Of a stretch of DNA of 64,000 nt, positions 36,861-49,300 are shown piece by piece. Both the position numbers and the translations under genes were made by a program. The notes below the pieces were generated by a model. It was not told the origin of the DNA. It was given only the letters and a program-made list of their open reading frames with translations, and searched no databases. How positions within the stretch are numbered: position 1 is the first letter of the stretch; every line of letters starts with the position of its first letter. Location: the NCBI GenBank assembly GCA_029706075.1, contig JAINUG010000020.1, positions 8,303,546 to 8,367,545 on the forward strand, read 5' to 3'. This stretch comes from Aldrovandia affinis. Its lineage: Eukaryota; Chordata; Actinopteri; Notacanthiformes; Halosauridae.

Positions 36861-38860
36861 ATATACTTACATGCAGTAGGCCCTATGTAATAAAACACAT
36901 CCACACTCAAACAAGCACAAGCATACCAAGACCACACATACAAAACAAGGTGGCAAAATAACAATCAATACCATGCAGGGCCATGCACAGACATTTTTGG
37001 GGGCAGGGGCTCAATTCAGTCACATTAGATCAGTGGTTTCTTTGTGAAAGAAAGTTAGGAAGGATGCAATTGAATGGCATTCAAACAGATCATACCTTCC
37101 CAGTATGTACACTTCCTAAGTGTGGCATGGTTCATGCTCTACAGATTGTATCACCCTGTCTACAACAGCAATTCACACAGACTTACACTTTTAAACATCA
37201 AGTTTTTAGAAAACTGTCTATAAAGAAAAGCGGGTGACTACACTAAACTAGCAAAACTATGCAAAACGTAACTACCTGCTTCAGAAATTAATTAATAAGT
37301 TGTCCTGTATGACATTGTTTTAATTATAATTAGACTAGCTTACTTGCTCATGAGTGCCGAGGCTAGTAATGATAAAATTACAGCGTGAAGGTGGCAAGTC
37401 CTACTGACCTACTTCATAGTTTTTTAACGGATATATAACATAAAAGTAAGTGTTGTTTAATTGTGGTTTCATAGTTAAAACAGTGCCTACCTGAGTGATA
37501 TCATTCACCGTAACCGAACTGGGGCTGGGGATGCGGTGCTTTTCATGATAAGTTGTATTCGGAATGTCGGAAGATGCAACGTTGATTGATTGATTGAGAC
37601 AAAACCATTTGGAGGGGGTACTTTTTAGTACTTTTTAAATTGATATGGTGTATTTCTTCGTGGATACTACTATACATTTCCCTCTTTATATTTGATAGAA
37701 TTTCAATAACAAATAAAGAAAAAATAAAATACAATTAACCCCAGCCAAACTAAAGGGCACTTTTTGACTCTGAGGGCAAAAGGACAGGGGCTCAAGCCCC
37801 CCTTGGGCCCTATCTGTGCACATGCCTGATACCATGAGAAGTAAATTAGGTGTAAACACAGCAGTTGTAGAATCAGTGAAATCATCTCATTGTCTGTATG
37901 TTTAGAGTAGTAAGACTGTAAGAGACACATAGAGATACTTAGTCAAGCTTGGCGTGAAACAGTAGTGCAGCGCCGTTGTGGGGTCAGGGTTGTGCTGAAG
38001 GCATCTGTGCTATTTTCCCCTGCAGGCCTGAGCTCCTCTTTCTCTCAGGGCACCGTGATGCTCTGGTCAGCTGCTCCCACATGAGGGTTCTCTCCCAGCA
38101 CACTTATAGAGGAAGGTAACACCCAGGCCCAGCTGCAGGAATGCTTCATTAGGGGAGGGGCACTGAGGCACCTGCGCCTGGTATTGAATATACTCTACAT
38201 TCATATGAGGGGGAGGGCGGGAGGCACACAACTCTTAGGGCTTAGGGAAGGCCCGGACATCTCAAAATCTGAGACATCATTTTTAATCTGATTGGGTATG
38301 ACACTGAATATATTAATAGTTCATCTGTTGAAGCCGTGTCCTATGTGAAGTTGCCCCAATCTCAGTCCAAAAATTAGTTTTTTTGTTTGGGTATGAGTAT
38401 AGATATGCAGTTAAGGTCCATTTCACAGTGTCACATACCCAACACACATTAATCTAAACGCTGTTTGGCTGGTTTGAACATTTAAATAAAATTTTAGTTC
38501 AGGCTACCGACCATTTCCGCGACAAAGCTGCTCTAACTAATGTCGCAAAGCAAAAGGAACCCAGAGAGTCGCTTACTCAACGCGCGTGGATACCTGCTAT
38601 AGCGATCAAGAGGGCCACTTATCTGAACGGTTGTGTGACCTTTCACGTGTCGTTTTCTCTAACAGTTTTTATCAAATAAATAAGGGCTAATTCAATTTAG
38701 GATTATGCCAGCAAATGTCAGAAGAACAGAGAAGACAACAAGGGAATAGCACAGACATAGGGTAGCACAACTTCAGACCGACTTTGCACAGCTTATAGCA
38801 ACAGGTAAGAAAGATGCCTGTGAGCTTAAAGCAACAGTAAGAAAGATGCGGGAATGGCGG
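36861..38860. other. Intergenic, no gene seen
   Basis: No coding or repeat-family signal was recognised between the CA tract and the probable laminin leader exon, apart from a (gatt)n-like run near 37584. Confidence 0.5.
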
Positions 38861-38864
38861 GAAG

Positions 38865-39045
38865 GTGTTGAGCGTGCCTGCAGGGCGTGTCCCGCCCCAT
38901 AGTCTACCTGTATTAGCGTACCTCTGTACTGATGCCGTAACTCCTAGTGTCCGCCGCGGCCCCTCCCTCCGCCTTAAACCTGAACTGTCAAACGGACAAT
39001 ACTGGCAGAATCCAAGAAGGGAGACGCGAGCCTGTCAACCAGAAA
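38865..39045 (+). other. Possible 5' UTR exon and promoter area of the laminin beta gene
   Basis: This comparatively GC- and CpG-rich segment ends in a strong donor, AGAAAG/GTAAGC (39045/39046). A matching acceptor, tttacttctcag, lies at 43279-43290, 11 bases before the laminin ATG. The pairing is inferred from splice signals. Other donors, such as CACA/GTGAGT near 41846, are alternatives. Confidence 0.35.
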
Positions 39046-39499
39046 GGTAAGCTAGGTCATTCTCCATGACTGTATTTATTTGTATTGCTTGGGTTTGTAG
39101 TAGCCTACACTACCTCAGAAAATGCCCCCTCAGAATTCCTTCACATGTGGAAATACTAGCCAGACGCCAAGGTGTTCCAAATTAGACGCGTGTGCCTATC
39201 ACAATGGTTCGGTGAACTATAATGTAGTTATCCATATCAATTAATCGTTATGAAAAGCTAAGAAACGTAAGAATATGCTTTTCAAACTTAAAAGTTCGAC
39301 AACTTCGCTCTGTGGGTGTGGGAGCTTTCTATTTTTATTTTTGGTTTAGTTGTAGGACATTTTTCTAAATCAGGATTTTTACAATCAAGAAAAAATAAAA
39401 CTGAAAACTGAAAATAATAAAACGGTTCATGGGGCCCTAATTAGCAAACCACGGACCATAGAAACATTAGCTAAAATCACCCATCACTCTGAAGCATTA

Positions 39500-39590
39500 A
39501 CATACATTTACATTACATTTTACATTTTAAGCATTTAGCAGACGCTCTTATCCAGAGCGACTTACAAGATGTGCATCAATACATGGTAGG
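39500..39590 (-). repeat. SINE tail fragment
   Basis: gcatttagcagacgctctta and tccagagcgacttacaagat are the reverse of the V-SINE tail; the head is missing. Confidence 0.65.
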
Positions 39591-42127
39591 AACAATCACA
39601 GTTAGCGCACGAGATCAGTGCAGGAATACAGCAATAGACATCATTGCAGGCATCTGCGTACCATACCTGTAACACCGGGAAGGAAAAGGTATTTTACATT
39701 TTAATTTTTTTTAATTTTTTTAATTTTACATTTTAATTTTTTTAACATAAACCACTCTGAAGCTCAAATCACGAATCACTATGAAGCAATACATCGCTGA
39801 TAGCGCTGACACCTCACTCTTCATCACCAGACACATTGCATGTATTGCACTACAGGGAAGAGAAAAGTCAGCTTTAGAAGTCCTTACACCTTTTTTTTGT
39901 AACCTTCAAATAAAACTGGTCTTAAACAGTGTCAAAGTTTGTTGGCTCTTAATGGGTTTACCTGAACCGTGTCACCAGAACGGGCAATTAAAATATGGAG
40001 AAAACATTAAGTACTTTGACTTAAATACAAAACATACATTTATATAAGTTCCTTTCCTTGAAGATCTGTCAATTAAAATCAATCACGTTCTTTAGCGGGT
40101 GATATTAATTTTTGGCATATTTACCCGTTAAAGGTAATATGTATAATTTTTTAACAGTTCCTGGGATTACCCAATTCCATTTCCATTCCAGGGCCGGTAG
40201 CCTATGTATCGAGTATCTTAAGAGTTACACTTACTACACCTCCTAAGAGCTTACTTAGGAGTGAAATCACTCTTCGCTTAAAGTAGTCGGTATTTATCAA
40301 GCAAATTACACTTTCTCAAATATTCTCAAGAGTAACTGTGTTTTTGTGACAATCACGGGTGCTGCAAATTAAAAGATGAAGATGAGGTCATCAATCGGCG
40401 AAATTGCAAAGACGAATAAATTGGTTTGCCAACCATAACTTTGTGGTTTTACTGGCATGACTGACTAAGTTAGACTTTTTTTTTTACTGACATGCCATAT
40501 TTTTTTACTGACACCCGTATTTCGGTCTTAAAGAGTGAAAATAAAGAAAATTATACTCACGCTGTGGTGCAGAGCTGCTCTGCTGGCTTTTGTGGTCGTA
40601 CATTGTAGGCCTAATATTTGCAGCATTTATCATTCCTTTAGTGGGTCGGAAGCTTTTTCTGTCTTTGACAGTTTTAACAGTCAATATTCCATTCAGGTAC
40701 ATTGACCTATCTACGCTCTTCATCAAACTTTAGTTGAAAAAGTGTTCGTAACTAGGAGGAAAGCTTGACGGCAGTCAGAAATGTAGCACATTTTAGACAT
40801 TTTAGAAATGAAGTGTGACCTGCTTGATAACTAGCTTACGTTTTACCGTCCACTTTAAGCAAAGAGTGATTTCACTCCAAAGTATGCTCTTAGGAGATGT
40901 CGTAAGTGTAAGATGTAAGTGTAAGATATTTGATACATACCGGCCCTGGATTCCCTGATTCCATCCACGTTCTCCGTATTGCGGGAATTATAGGGCCCTG
41001 GCTTTTGAGTGATTTGAGATAATGCTTCAAAGTGACTTGACCTAATGCTTCTGTGTATTACTGTTTTAAATGTAAAAAAATTGTCCTAATTGGGTAATGT
41101 TCACTCAACCACAGTGGACTCTGTATCGTTATTTCGCTTGAATGCACAGCAGGGTTTGACCGAAATCCCTTGTTCTCTGTCCTTACCTGCCGTTTGGCAT
41201 TTGCTCATTTGTTTGTCCGCCTGAGGAAACAAATTCTTTCAGTTGTTTGTAAAAGCAAAAAAAAAAGTGGCCGCAGAGTGTCAGGATAAGAGAAAGTTGG
41301 AGAGTGAACTAGAAGCCTCCAGCCTCCTAATAGCGCACGGCGTTATCTGACTGAAGACGATCGGGGCTTTGCCTCAGAGCTCTCAGTAAAGCAGGGACAT
41401 TTGAATAAGAATCAGACTCCATTCATACCCGAGCCCCATACAATTCAGGGGCACAGAATATCTATGGGCAGTGGGAAACGATTTAATGCACACACACACA
41501 CACACACTCTTTCTCTCCTTCTCTTTCTCTCTTTCTCATGCTCACAAACATACCCCCCACACACACACACATTCTCTTACTTAGAAAAACGCATACACAC
41601 ACATTCTCGTAGACACACACGTTTTTCTTACATTCTCCTACAAAACACACAAACACACACATCCTCATAATCAGAAAGGCAGACACACACATATACAATT
41701 CTCTCTCTTCCTCCCACTTGCTCTCTCTCTCTCTCGCTTTCTCACAGGCACACACACAAACCCACTCAGACACACTCAGACACACACACACACTGGAACT
41801 GAGCTAGCACAGGTGCTGTGTTATATCCTTGCTGCCTGGGAGCACAGTGAGTACATGCCTCTTTATTTACTTACATTGACCCCTTAAGCTAAGATCTATG
41901 AGCTTTTACTATCCTGAATCCTTCAGGGGGACTGTGTGTGCATGTCTGTGTGTGTTTGTGTGTGAGAGAGAGAAGGTAATGTTTGGTCTGGAGGATGTGT
42001 GTGTGTGCTACCGAGGATGTGTGTTTACTTACATGTGTCTTTTGATTTATGATAGTCACAGTTAAAGCTCCTGAGCTGTGTGGGTGTGCTGCCCTGACAT
42101 GCAGTGGCCTCTGCACAGTCACAATCT

Positions 42128-42450
42128 CCCCCTCACATCGCTAACCTTCCCTTTCAGCTTCACATCGCTAACCTTCCATTTCAGCTTCACATCGCTAGCC
42201 TTCCATTTCAGCTTCACATCACTAACCTTCTGTTTTAGCGTCACATCACTAACTTCCCTTTCAGCTTCACATCACTAACCTGCACTTTCAGTTTCACATC
42301 GCTAACCTGCACTTACAGCTTCACATCGTTAACCTGCACATTCAGCTTCACATCGCTAACCTGCTGTTTCACCTTCATATCACTAACCTGCACTTTCAGC
42401 TTCACATCACAAACCTGCTGTTTTGGCTTCACATCGCTAACCTGAACTTT
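42128..42450 (+). repeat. 27-bp minisatellite of branch-point/acceptor-like units, 12 copies
   Basis: The consensus is cttcacatcgctaacct followed by tccatttcag. Eleven of twelve units keep ctaac, ctagc, ttaac or aaac at the same place and nine end in ttcag, ttag or acag. It lies in the inferred leader intron of the laminin gene, about 840 bp before the real acceptor at 43290. Confidence 0.9.
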
Positions 42451-43301
42451 TTGTGGAGTGATAGACAAAATTCATATGCACTGTATGTGACATTATCCGC
42501 CTGTCAAACGCATCAAATCACAGTGTGTGCTATTCTTTGGTTTGGGCTTTTTGGGCTTTTTTGAAGTTACCTGGGTAAGGATTCCTCTTATATATGACTG
42601 TCCTGTTTGTTGAGCACCAATTCTTTCCCCTTTCCAATAGCTGGATTGCGTTGTGCTGAAGTGCTACTCTTTTGCACATCTTCACAGTGTTTGTGTCATG
42701 TTGCGGTGGTCTGTTAATGTTGCTGCAATGCTGCAGAAGCGTTATGAGAGCGTTTCTGGGCAGTCCGTTATCCTCCTGTGCGGTAAGAGTGGTGCAGGAG
42801 GCGACTCTGGGGGTGAGGGGAACTTGTCCCTGAGGGGGTCTGCATGTGTAAGAGGCTCTCAGCTTTCACTGGCCTGAAACAGAGTGTTCACTGCGGTCTG
42901 AAAGGGAAAGAAAGAGTGCAGTCATTCAGCGGGAAGATTTCGCTTTTATAATGGCAATTTATTTTAGACCACTCTCTCAAGTGTAGAGGTATCCCTCTAC
43001 TGGATTATTATTTCTGAAAAGAAATATTAGATTTTTTATTATATATACTATATACTATATATATATATATTTTTTTAAATTAGTTTATTTTTTTACCAGG
43101 CTTTGTGTCAGTGTGTTGGAGTTTGAGGGTTTTGAGCTTTGAGTTGCCTTCTCTAATCCCCCTCCCCCTCCCCCCACAAACACACACTCATATAGATAAT
43201 GCAGTGATGTAACATATGTGAGTGTGTTTAGCGCTAATGCAGGGCTAGGACTGCACCGGTGGTACTCTCACATTCTCATGTTTACTTCTCAGAGTCCTTG
43301 A

Positions 43302-43368
43302 ATGGCGAGCTGCCATGCTCTGTGGGTGGCCGTTGCAATGCCTGGATTTTTCAGCATCTTCATTTTGG
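43302..43368 (+). CDS. Laminin beta exon 1: signal peptide
   Basis: The exon encodes [23 protein letters not shown], with its last codon split (G/CA gives the following Ala). It has a short polar start and then a hydrophobic stretch to residue 22, as in a secretory signal. An acceptor (tttacttctcag) lies 11 bases upstream of the ATG, so a non-coding exon precedes it. The donor is TTTTGG/GTGAGC. Confidence 0.75.
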
Positions 43369-46300
43369 GTGAGCATGGCCTTTTCACCGTTCTCTTAAAC
43401 ACCAAGCAGGGGAAGTCCACTGATCTTACACAGCCATGAGCCTGCACTGTACAGACTGCGAAGCTTAATGCTAGTGGGAACACACCCCTGGTCACATGCA
43501 TTGTCTTGTCTTAGTCTCACAGGTAACACTATGTTACTTCCTGTCACTGTTACTTTCTGTAACTGTTACTTTCTGAACATTCAGGTCTGGCTGTTGTAAT
43601 ATAATAATATACGCCATTTAGCAGACGCTTTTATCCAAAGCGACTTACAGTAGTGAATGCATACATTTTCAGTATATGTGGCCCCAGTGGGGATTGAACC
43701 CACAACCTATGCGTTGCCAACGCTGTGCTCTACCAACTGAGCCACAGAGAACCACGTTGTGTATACTTTTTCCAGGTCTGATTCAGATTTTGAGCTATTT
43801 AACCCCTGTTATCAAACAGCAAAGCTTTCTGCCTTCATGTGCCCATGGTAACATCCCAGGGGGGCTGATTTAGCTGTTGCAACCGCTTACACTTCTGCTC
43901 CATTCACCCGCACTGCAGAAACCTGAGGTCTTATCCAGAGATACTTGCAATAAAAAGTTTACAATACAAACTCACCAAGTAGTCACCGAGTGTGAGCCAG
44001 TGAAGCTAATTCATTCTAAAATCTGTTTCTGTCATTGGATTATTTATACTTACATCTTGGAGAACACACTCCTCCCAACTCTCTCTAGCACTACAACCCA
44101 ACACTGAGCACATGAGTAACACTGACCAATAGAAACATGGCAGAGTAACCCCTGACCCCGCCCCCTGTCTCGCACCCTCAGCACTTTGCACAGCTGCACA
44201 GCTCCTGCCTTCTGAACCCCAGGGCTGCGCAGGGGGCAGCTGTTACCCCTCAACAGGAAACCTCCTCATTGGCCGAGCCTCCTACCTGAGCGCCACTTCT
44301 ACCTGTGGTCTGCAGGGTCCAGAGAGGTACTGCATAGTCAGCCACCTGCAGGTAAGATAAATACACACCTAAACACATAAAACAGGTGCACATACACACA
44401 GACACACACATGCACACACACACACACATAGGTACTGCATAGTCAGCCACCTGCACGTAAGATAAATACACACCTAAACACACAAAACAGGTGCACATAC
44501 ACACAGACACACACACATACACACACACACACACATAGGTACTGCATAGTCAGCCACCTGCACGTAAGATAAATACACACCTCAACATACACAGACACAC
44601 ACACACATAGGTACTGTATAGTGAGCCACTTGCAGGTAAGATAAATACACACCTGAGCACACAAAAACAGATACACATATGCACAGACACACGCACACAC
44701 ACACACACACACGCACACACACAACCATAGCCAGCCACCTACAGGTAAGATAAATACACTCCTGAACAGACAACAACAGACAAAAACACATACTCACAGA
44801 CACATGCACGCACACACAAACCAGTTAATGAACCTTGTCCATGGTTCCCACTACTTTCTGTAGGAGTCGGATAAGTGCTTTCAGTGTGACTCTCGGAGAC
44901 CCTATGACCCCAGCGAATTCAGGAACAGCCATCGCATAGAGAACGTCATCTACCTGAGTGACCGCAACAAGGACACCACCTGGTGGCAGGCAGCAAATGG
45001 TGCTTCCCTGTGTATCTGTGTCTCTGCGTGTCTTCGTATGTCTCTGTGTCTCTATGTGTCTCTGTGTCTCTCGGTGTGTCTCTGTGTTTCACTCTGTCCC
45101 CATGTGTCTCTGTGTCTCACTGTTTGTCTGTGTGTCTCTGTGTCTCACTGTGTGTCTGTGTGTCTCATTGTGTCTCTGTGTCTCACTGTGTGTCTGTGTA
45201 TCTCTGTGTCTCATTGTGTCTCTGTGTGCCTCACTCTGTCTCCATGTGTCTCCCTGTGTCTCTGTGTCTCACTGTGTGTCTGTGTATCTCTCTGTCTCAT
45301 TGTGTCTCTGTGTGCCTCACTCTGTCTCCATGTGTCTCTGTGTGTCTCTGTGTCTCACTGTGTGTCTGTGTATCTCTGTGTCTCATTGTGTCTCTGTGTG
45401 CCTCACTCTGTCTCCATGTGTCTCCCTGTGTCTCTGTGTCTCACTATGTGTCTGTGTATCTCTGTGTCTCATTGTGTCTCTGTGTGTCTAACTCTGTCTC
45501 CATGTGTCTCCCTGTGTCTCTGATTGACTGTGTTAAGGTGAACAGTGTGGTGTGTAGACAGTGTGTAGTGTAGAAATTGTGGTGTAGACAGAGTGAGGAG
45601 TATAGACAGTATCTGGTATAGACAGGTGTATAGCGTGTATTACTGTAGGAGCCTACCTGGATAAAGGAATATGTGATATAATATTTGTGCTCACAGGTGT
45701 GGAGGAAGTCAGTATCCAGCTCAACCTAGAGGCACAGTTCCATTTTACTCACCTCATCATGAAGTTCAAGGTGCTTACTTTTGTGTGTTTGTGTGTGTGT
45801 ATGCATATGCAAATGCCTGTGTGCGTCTGTGTGCTTATGTGTGTTTGTGTGTGTGTATGCATATGCAAATGCCTGTGTGTGTGCATGTGTGTGTGTGTAT
45901 GTGTGTGTGTGCTTGTGTGTGTGGGGGTGGGTAAATGTGTGTTTGTGTGTGTGTTTGTGTATGTGCGTGTGTGTGATGGGTGATGGGGTGGTTAATGTGT
46001 GTGTGTGTGTGTGTGTGTCTGTGCGTGCTTGTGTGTGTGATGGGGTGGGTAAATGTGTGTGTTTGATGGGGTGGGTACATTTGTGTGTGTGATGGAGTGG
46101 GTTAATGTGTGTGTGTGTGTGTGTGTGTCTGTGCGTGCTTGTGTGTATGATGGGGTGGGTAAATGTGTGTGTGTGATGGGGTGGGTACATTTGTGTGTGT
46201 GATGGGGTGGGTAAATGTGTGTGTGTGTGTCGGTGCGTGCTTGTGTGTGATGGGGTGTGTAAATTTGTGTGTGTGCGATGGGGTGGGTAAATGTGTGTGT

Positions 46301-49300
46301 GTGATGGGTGAATTTCATTCATAAGTATTGTCCTGGTGTTGTTGGATCACAGTTACTGCGCTCCACGGTCAGAGGATAAACTCCACGGTCTGACACCTTC
46401 TGACCTCTCTCCAGACATTTCGGCCAGCGGCTATGTTGATCGAGCGCTCTGCAGATTTCGGGCGTTCCTGGAAGCCGTAACGCTACTTCGCCCACAACTG
46501 CACAAGGGAGTTCCCAACGGTCCCAGCCCGCCCCCTGCAGCGCAGTGATGACATCATCTGTGAGGAACGCTATTCCGACATCGAGCCGTCCACTCACGGA
46601 GAGGTGATGGGGCCCAGTCTCTGCTTCTGATTGACTTTGGCTTATTATACAAGCCTTCAACTGAATCAATCTCTCTCTGTCTCTCTCCCCCCAACCCCCT
46701 CTCTCTCTCTCTCTCACCCCCTCTCTCTCTTTCCCCTCCCCCCAGGTCATATACAAAGTGCTTGATCCTGTTATCAATGTCAAAGACCCATACAGTCCTC
46801 AGATTCAAGGTGAGATATACTGTATGTGCTTCAGAGCCAATGAGGTTAAATACACTATATGGCCAAAGGTCAGTGGACACCTGACCATCACACCTATATG
46901 AGCTTGTCGGACATCCCATTCTAAAACCATGGGCATTAATATGGAGCTGCCACTCTTCTGGAAAGGCTTTCCACAAGATTTTGGAGTGTGTCTGTGGGAA
47001 TTTGTGCCCATTCAGCCAAAAGAGCATCTGTGAGGTCAGGCACTGACGAGAAGGCCTGGCTCGCAATCAACGTTTTAATTCCTCCCAAATGTGTTCAATG
47101 GGGTTGAGGTCAGGGCTCTGTGCAGGCCAATCGAGTTCCTCCACACCAAACTTGTCTAACCATGTCTTTATGGACCTCGCTTTGTGCACAGGGGCACAGT
47201 CATGCTGGAACAGCAAAGGGCCTTCCCCAAACTGTTGCCACAAAGTTGGAAGCGCCCAATTGGCTAAGATGTCTTTGTATCCTGTAGCATTAAAAATACC
47301 CTTCACTGGAACTAAGGGGCCTATCCCAAACCCTGAGAAACAGCCCCAGACCATTATCCCTCCTCCACCAAACTTTACAGTAGGCACTAGGCACTATGCA
47401 TTCCGGAAGGTAGCATTCTCCTGGCATCCGCCAAACCCAGATTCGTAAATCAGACTGCCAGATAGTGAAGTGTGATTCATCACTCCAAAGAACACGTTTC
47501 CACTGTTCCAGAGTCCAGTTGCGGCATGCTTTACACCACTCCAGCCGACGCTTGGCATTGCGCATGGTGATGTGAGGCTTGTGTGCAGCTGCTCGGCCAT
47601 GGAAACCCATTCCATGAAGCCCCGACGCACAGTTCTTGTGCTGATGGTGCTTCCAGAGGCAGTTTGGTACTCTGTAGTGAGTGATGCAGCAGATGATAGG
47701 CGATTTTTACGCGCTATGCGCTTCAGCACTCGTCGGCCCCGCTGTGAGTTTGCGTGGTCTACCACTTCGTGGCTGAGCTGTTGTTGCTCCTAGGCGCTTC
47801 CACTTCACAATAATAGCACTTACATCTAGTAGGGCAGAAATTTCCCAAACTGAATTGTGGCAAAGGTGGCATCCTATGACAGTGCCGTTTAAAGTCACTG
47901 AGCTCTTTTACGAACCATTCTGAATTCTAAATGTTTGTCTGTGGAGATTGTATGGCTGTGCTGGATTTTATGCACCTGTTGGCAATGGGTGTGGCTGAAA
48001 CACCTGAACTCAATAATTAGTATGGGTGTCCACTGACTTTGGGCCATATAGTGTACATTCATATATTCCTCACAAATGTATTACTCTTCTTTCTAAAATG
48101 TTATATTGAAATTTGTCAAAAATACAGCTATGCACACTTCAATTTCAGGCCTTAGATGATCAGAACACAACTGTTATCTTTTATCCAAGAAAAATGAATA
48201 AACAAAACAACTTAATCCGCCCTCTCCCTCTTTCTTTGCTTCTTCCCTCTCCCTCCCCCTCTATCCTTCCCTCCCTCCCTCCCGCTCTCTCCTCTGTGAG
48301 TCCTGCTCCAGGCCTGCTGAAGATCACCAATGTGAGGGTGAATTTCAGCAGGCTGCACACGTTGGGGGACAGTCTGCTGGACCGCAGGCCGGAGGTGCTG
48401 CAGAAGTACTATTACTCTCTGTACGAGCTGCTGCTGCGTGGGAGCTGCTTCTGCTATGGGCACGCCTCGCATTGTGCACCTGCGCACACAGCCAACCACA
48501 GCACGGTGGCAGGCATGGTGGGTACAGATACGGACACATATACATATATGTACATGCATGCACACACTCATAGACACACACACACACACATACACGCAGG
48601 CAGATACACATGCTTGCACGCACGCACACACACACACACACATACATAGACACATGCACACACATACAGTTATTCACTGACAAGTTGACAAGTGCGTGCG
48701 TGTGTCAGGTGAACTTATATAAAAACGTATTAAAAAATATATATATATAAATGGGAATATGCTTCATTTAGATTTTGTTCATATTTATTGTGAATAACTG
48801 TATTTTTTGTGTTTGGTAGCATAGTTTTCCAAGGCTATAGACAAATTAAAGAGAACAAATTTACGGATAGATTCAGTAAAACATGTAAAACATAGAAATC
48901 TGCTTCTGCTATCAAACTAATCAGCTAATGTAGCGACACACTGATCACTCTGTCCTTAATGTCTCCCTACACAACATTACACAACGTTTCTCATTGGTCA
49001 CATGGTCACTGTGGTTCATCCTGATTGGTCCTGGCAGATTCATGGACGCTGCGTGTGTGAGCACAACACGGATGGACTGAACTGTGAGCACTGCAAGGAC
49101 TTCCACCATGACCTGCCCTGGAGCCCTGCGGAGAGAGACAACCCACACACCTGCAGAGGTACACTCACCTGTCATACTCACAACCCACACACCTGCAGAG
49201 GTACGCTCACCTGTCATACTCCCAACCCACACACCTGCAGAGGTACACCCACCCTGAGACAAGTTTAACCCACACACCTGCAGAGGTACACTCACCTGAG

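Noticed and set aside
42653-42877. Plus-strand frame starting MLKCYSFAHL as laminin first exon
   Set aside because: It has no secretory signal and its phase and splice sites do not fit exon 2; 43302-43368 fits both.
45038-45523. Plus-strand frames rich in Cys, Leu, Val and Ser
   Set aside because: They are generated by the (TGTGTCTC)n array at the exon 3 donor.
46477-46540. Possible mini-intron that would remove the TAA from laminin exon 5
   Set aside because: The 64-nt GT-AG interval is very short, would break the frame and would delete conserved RYF and Cys residues.
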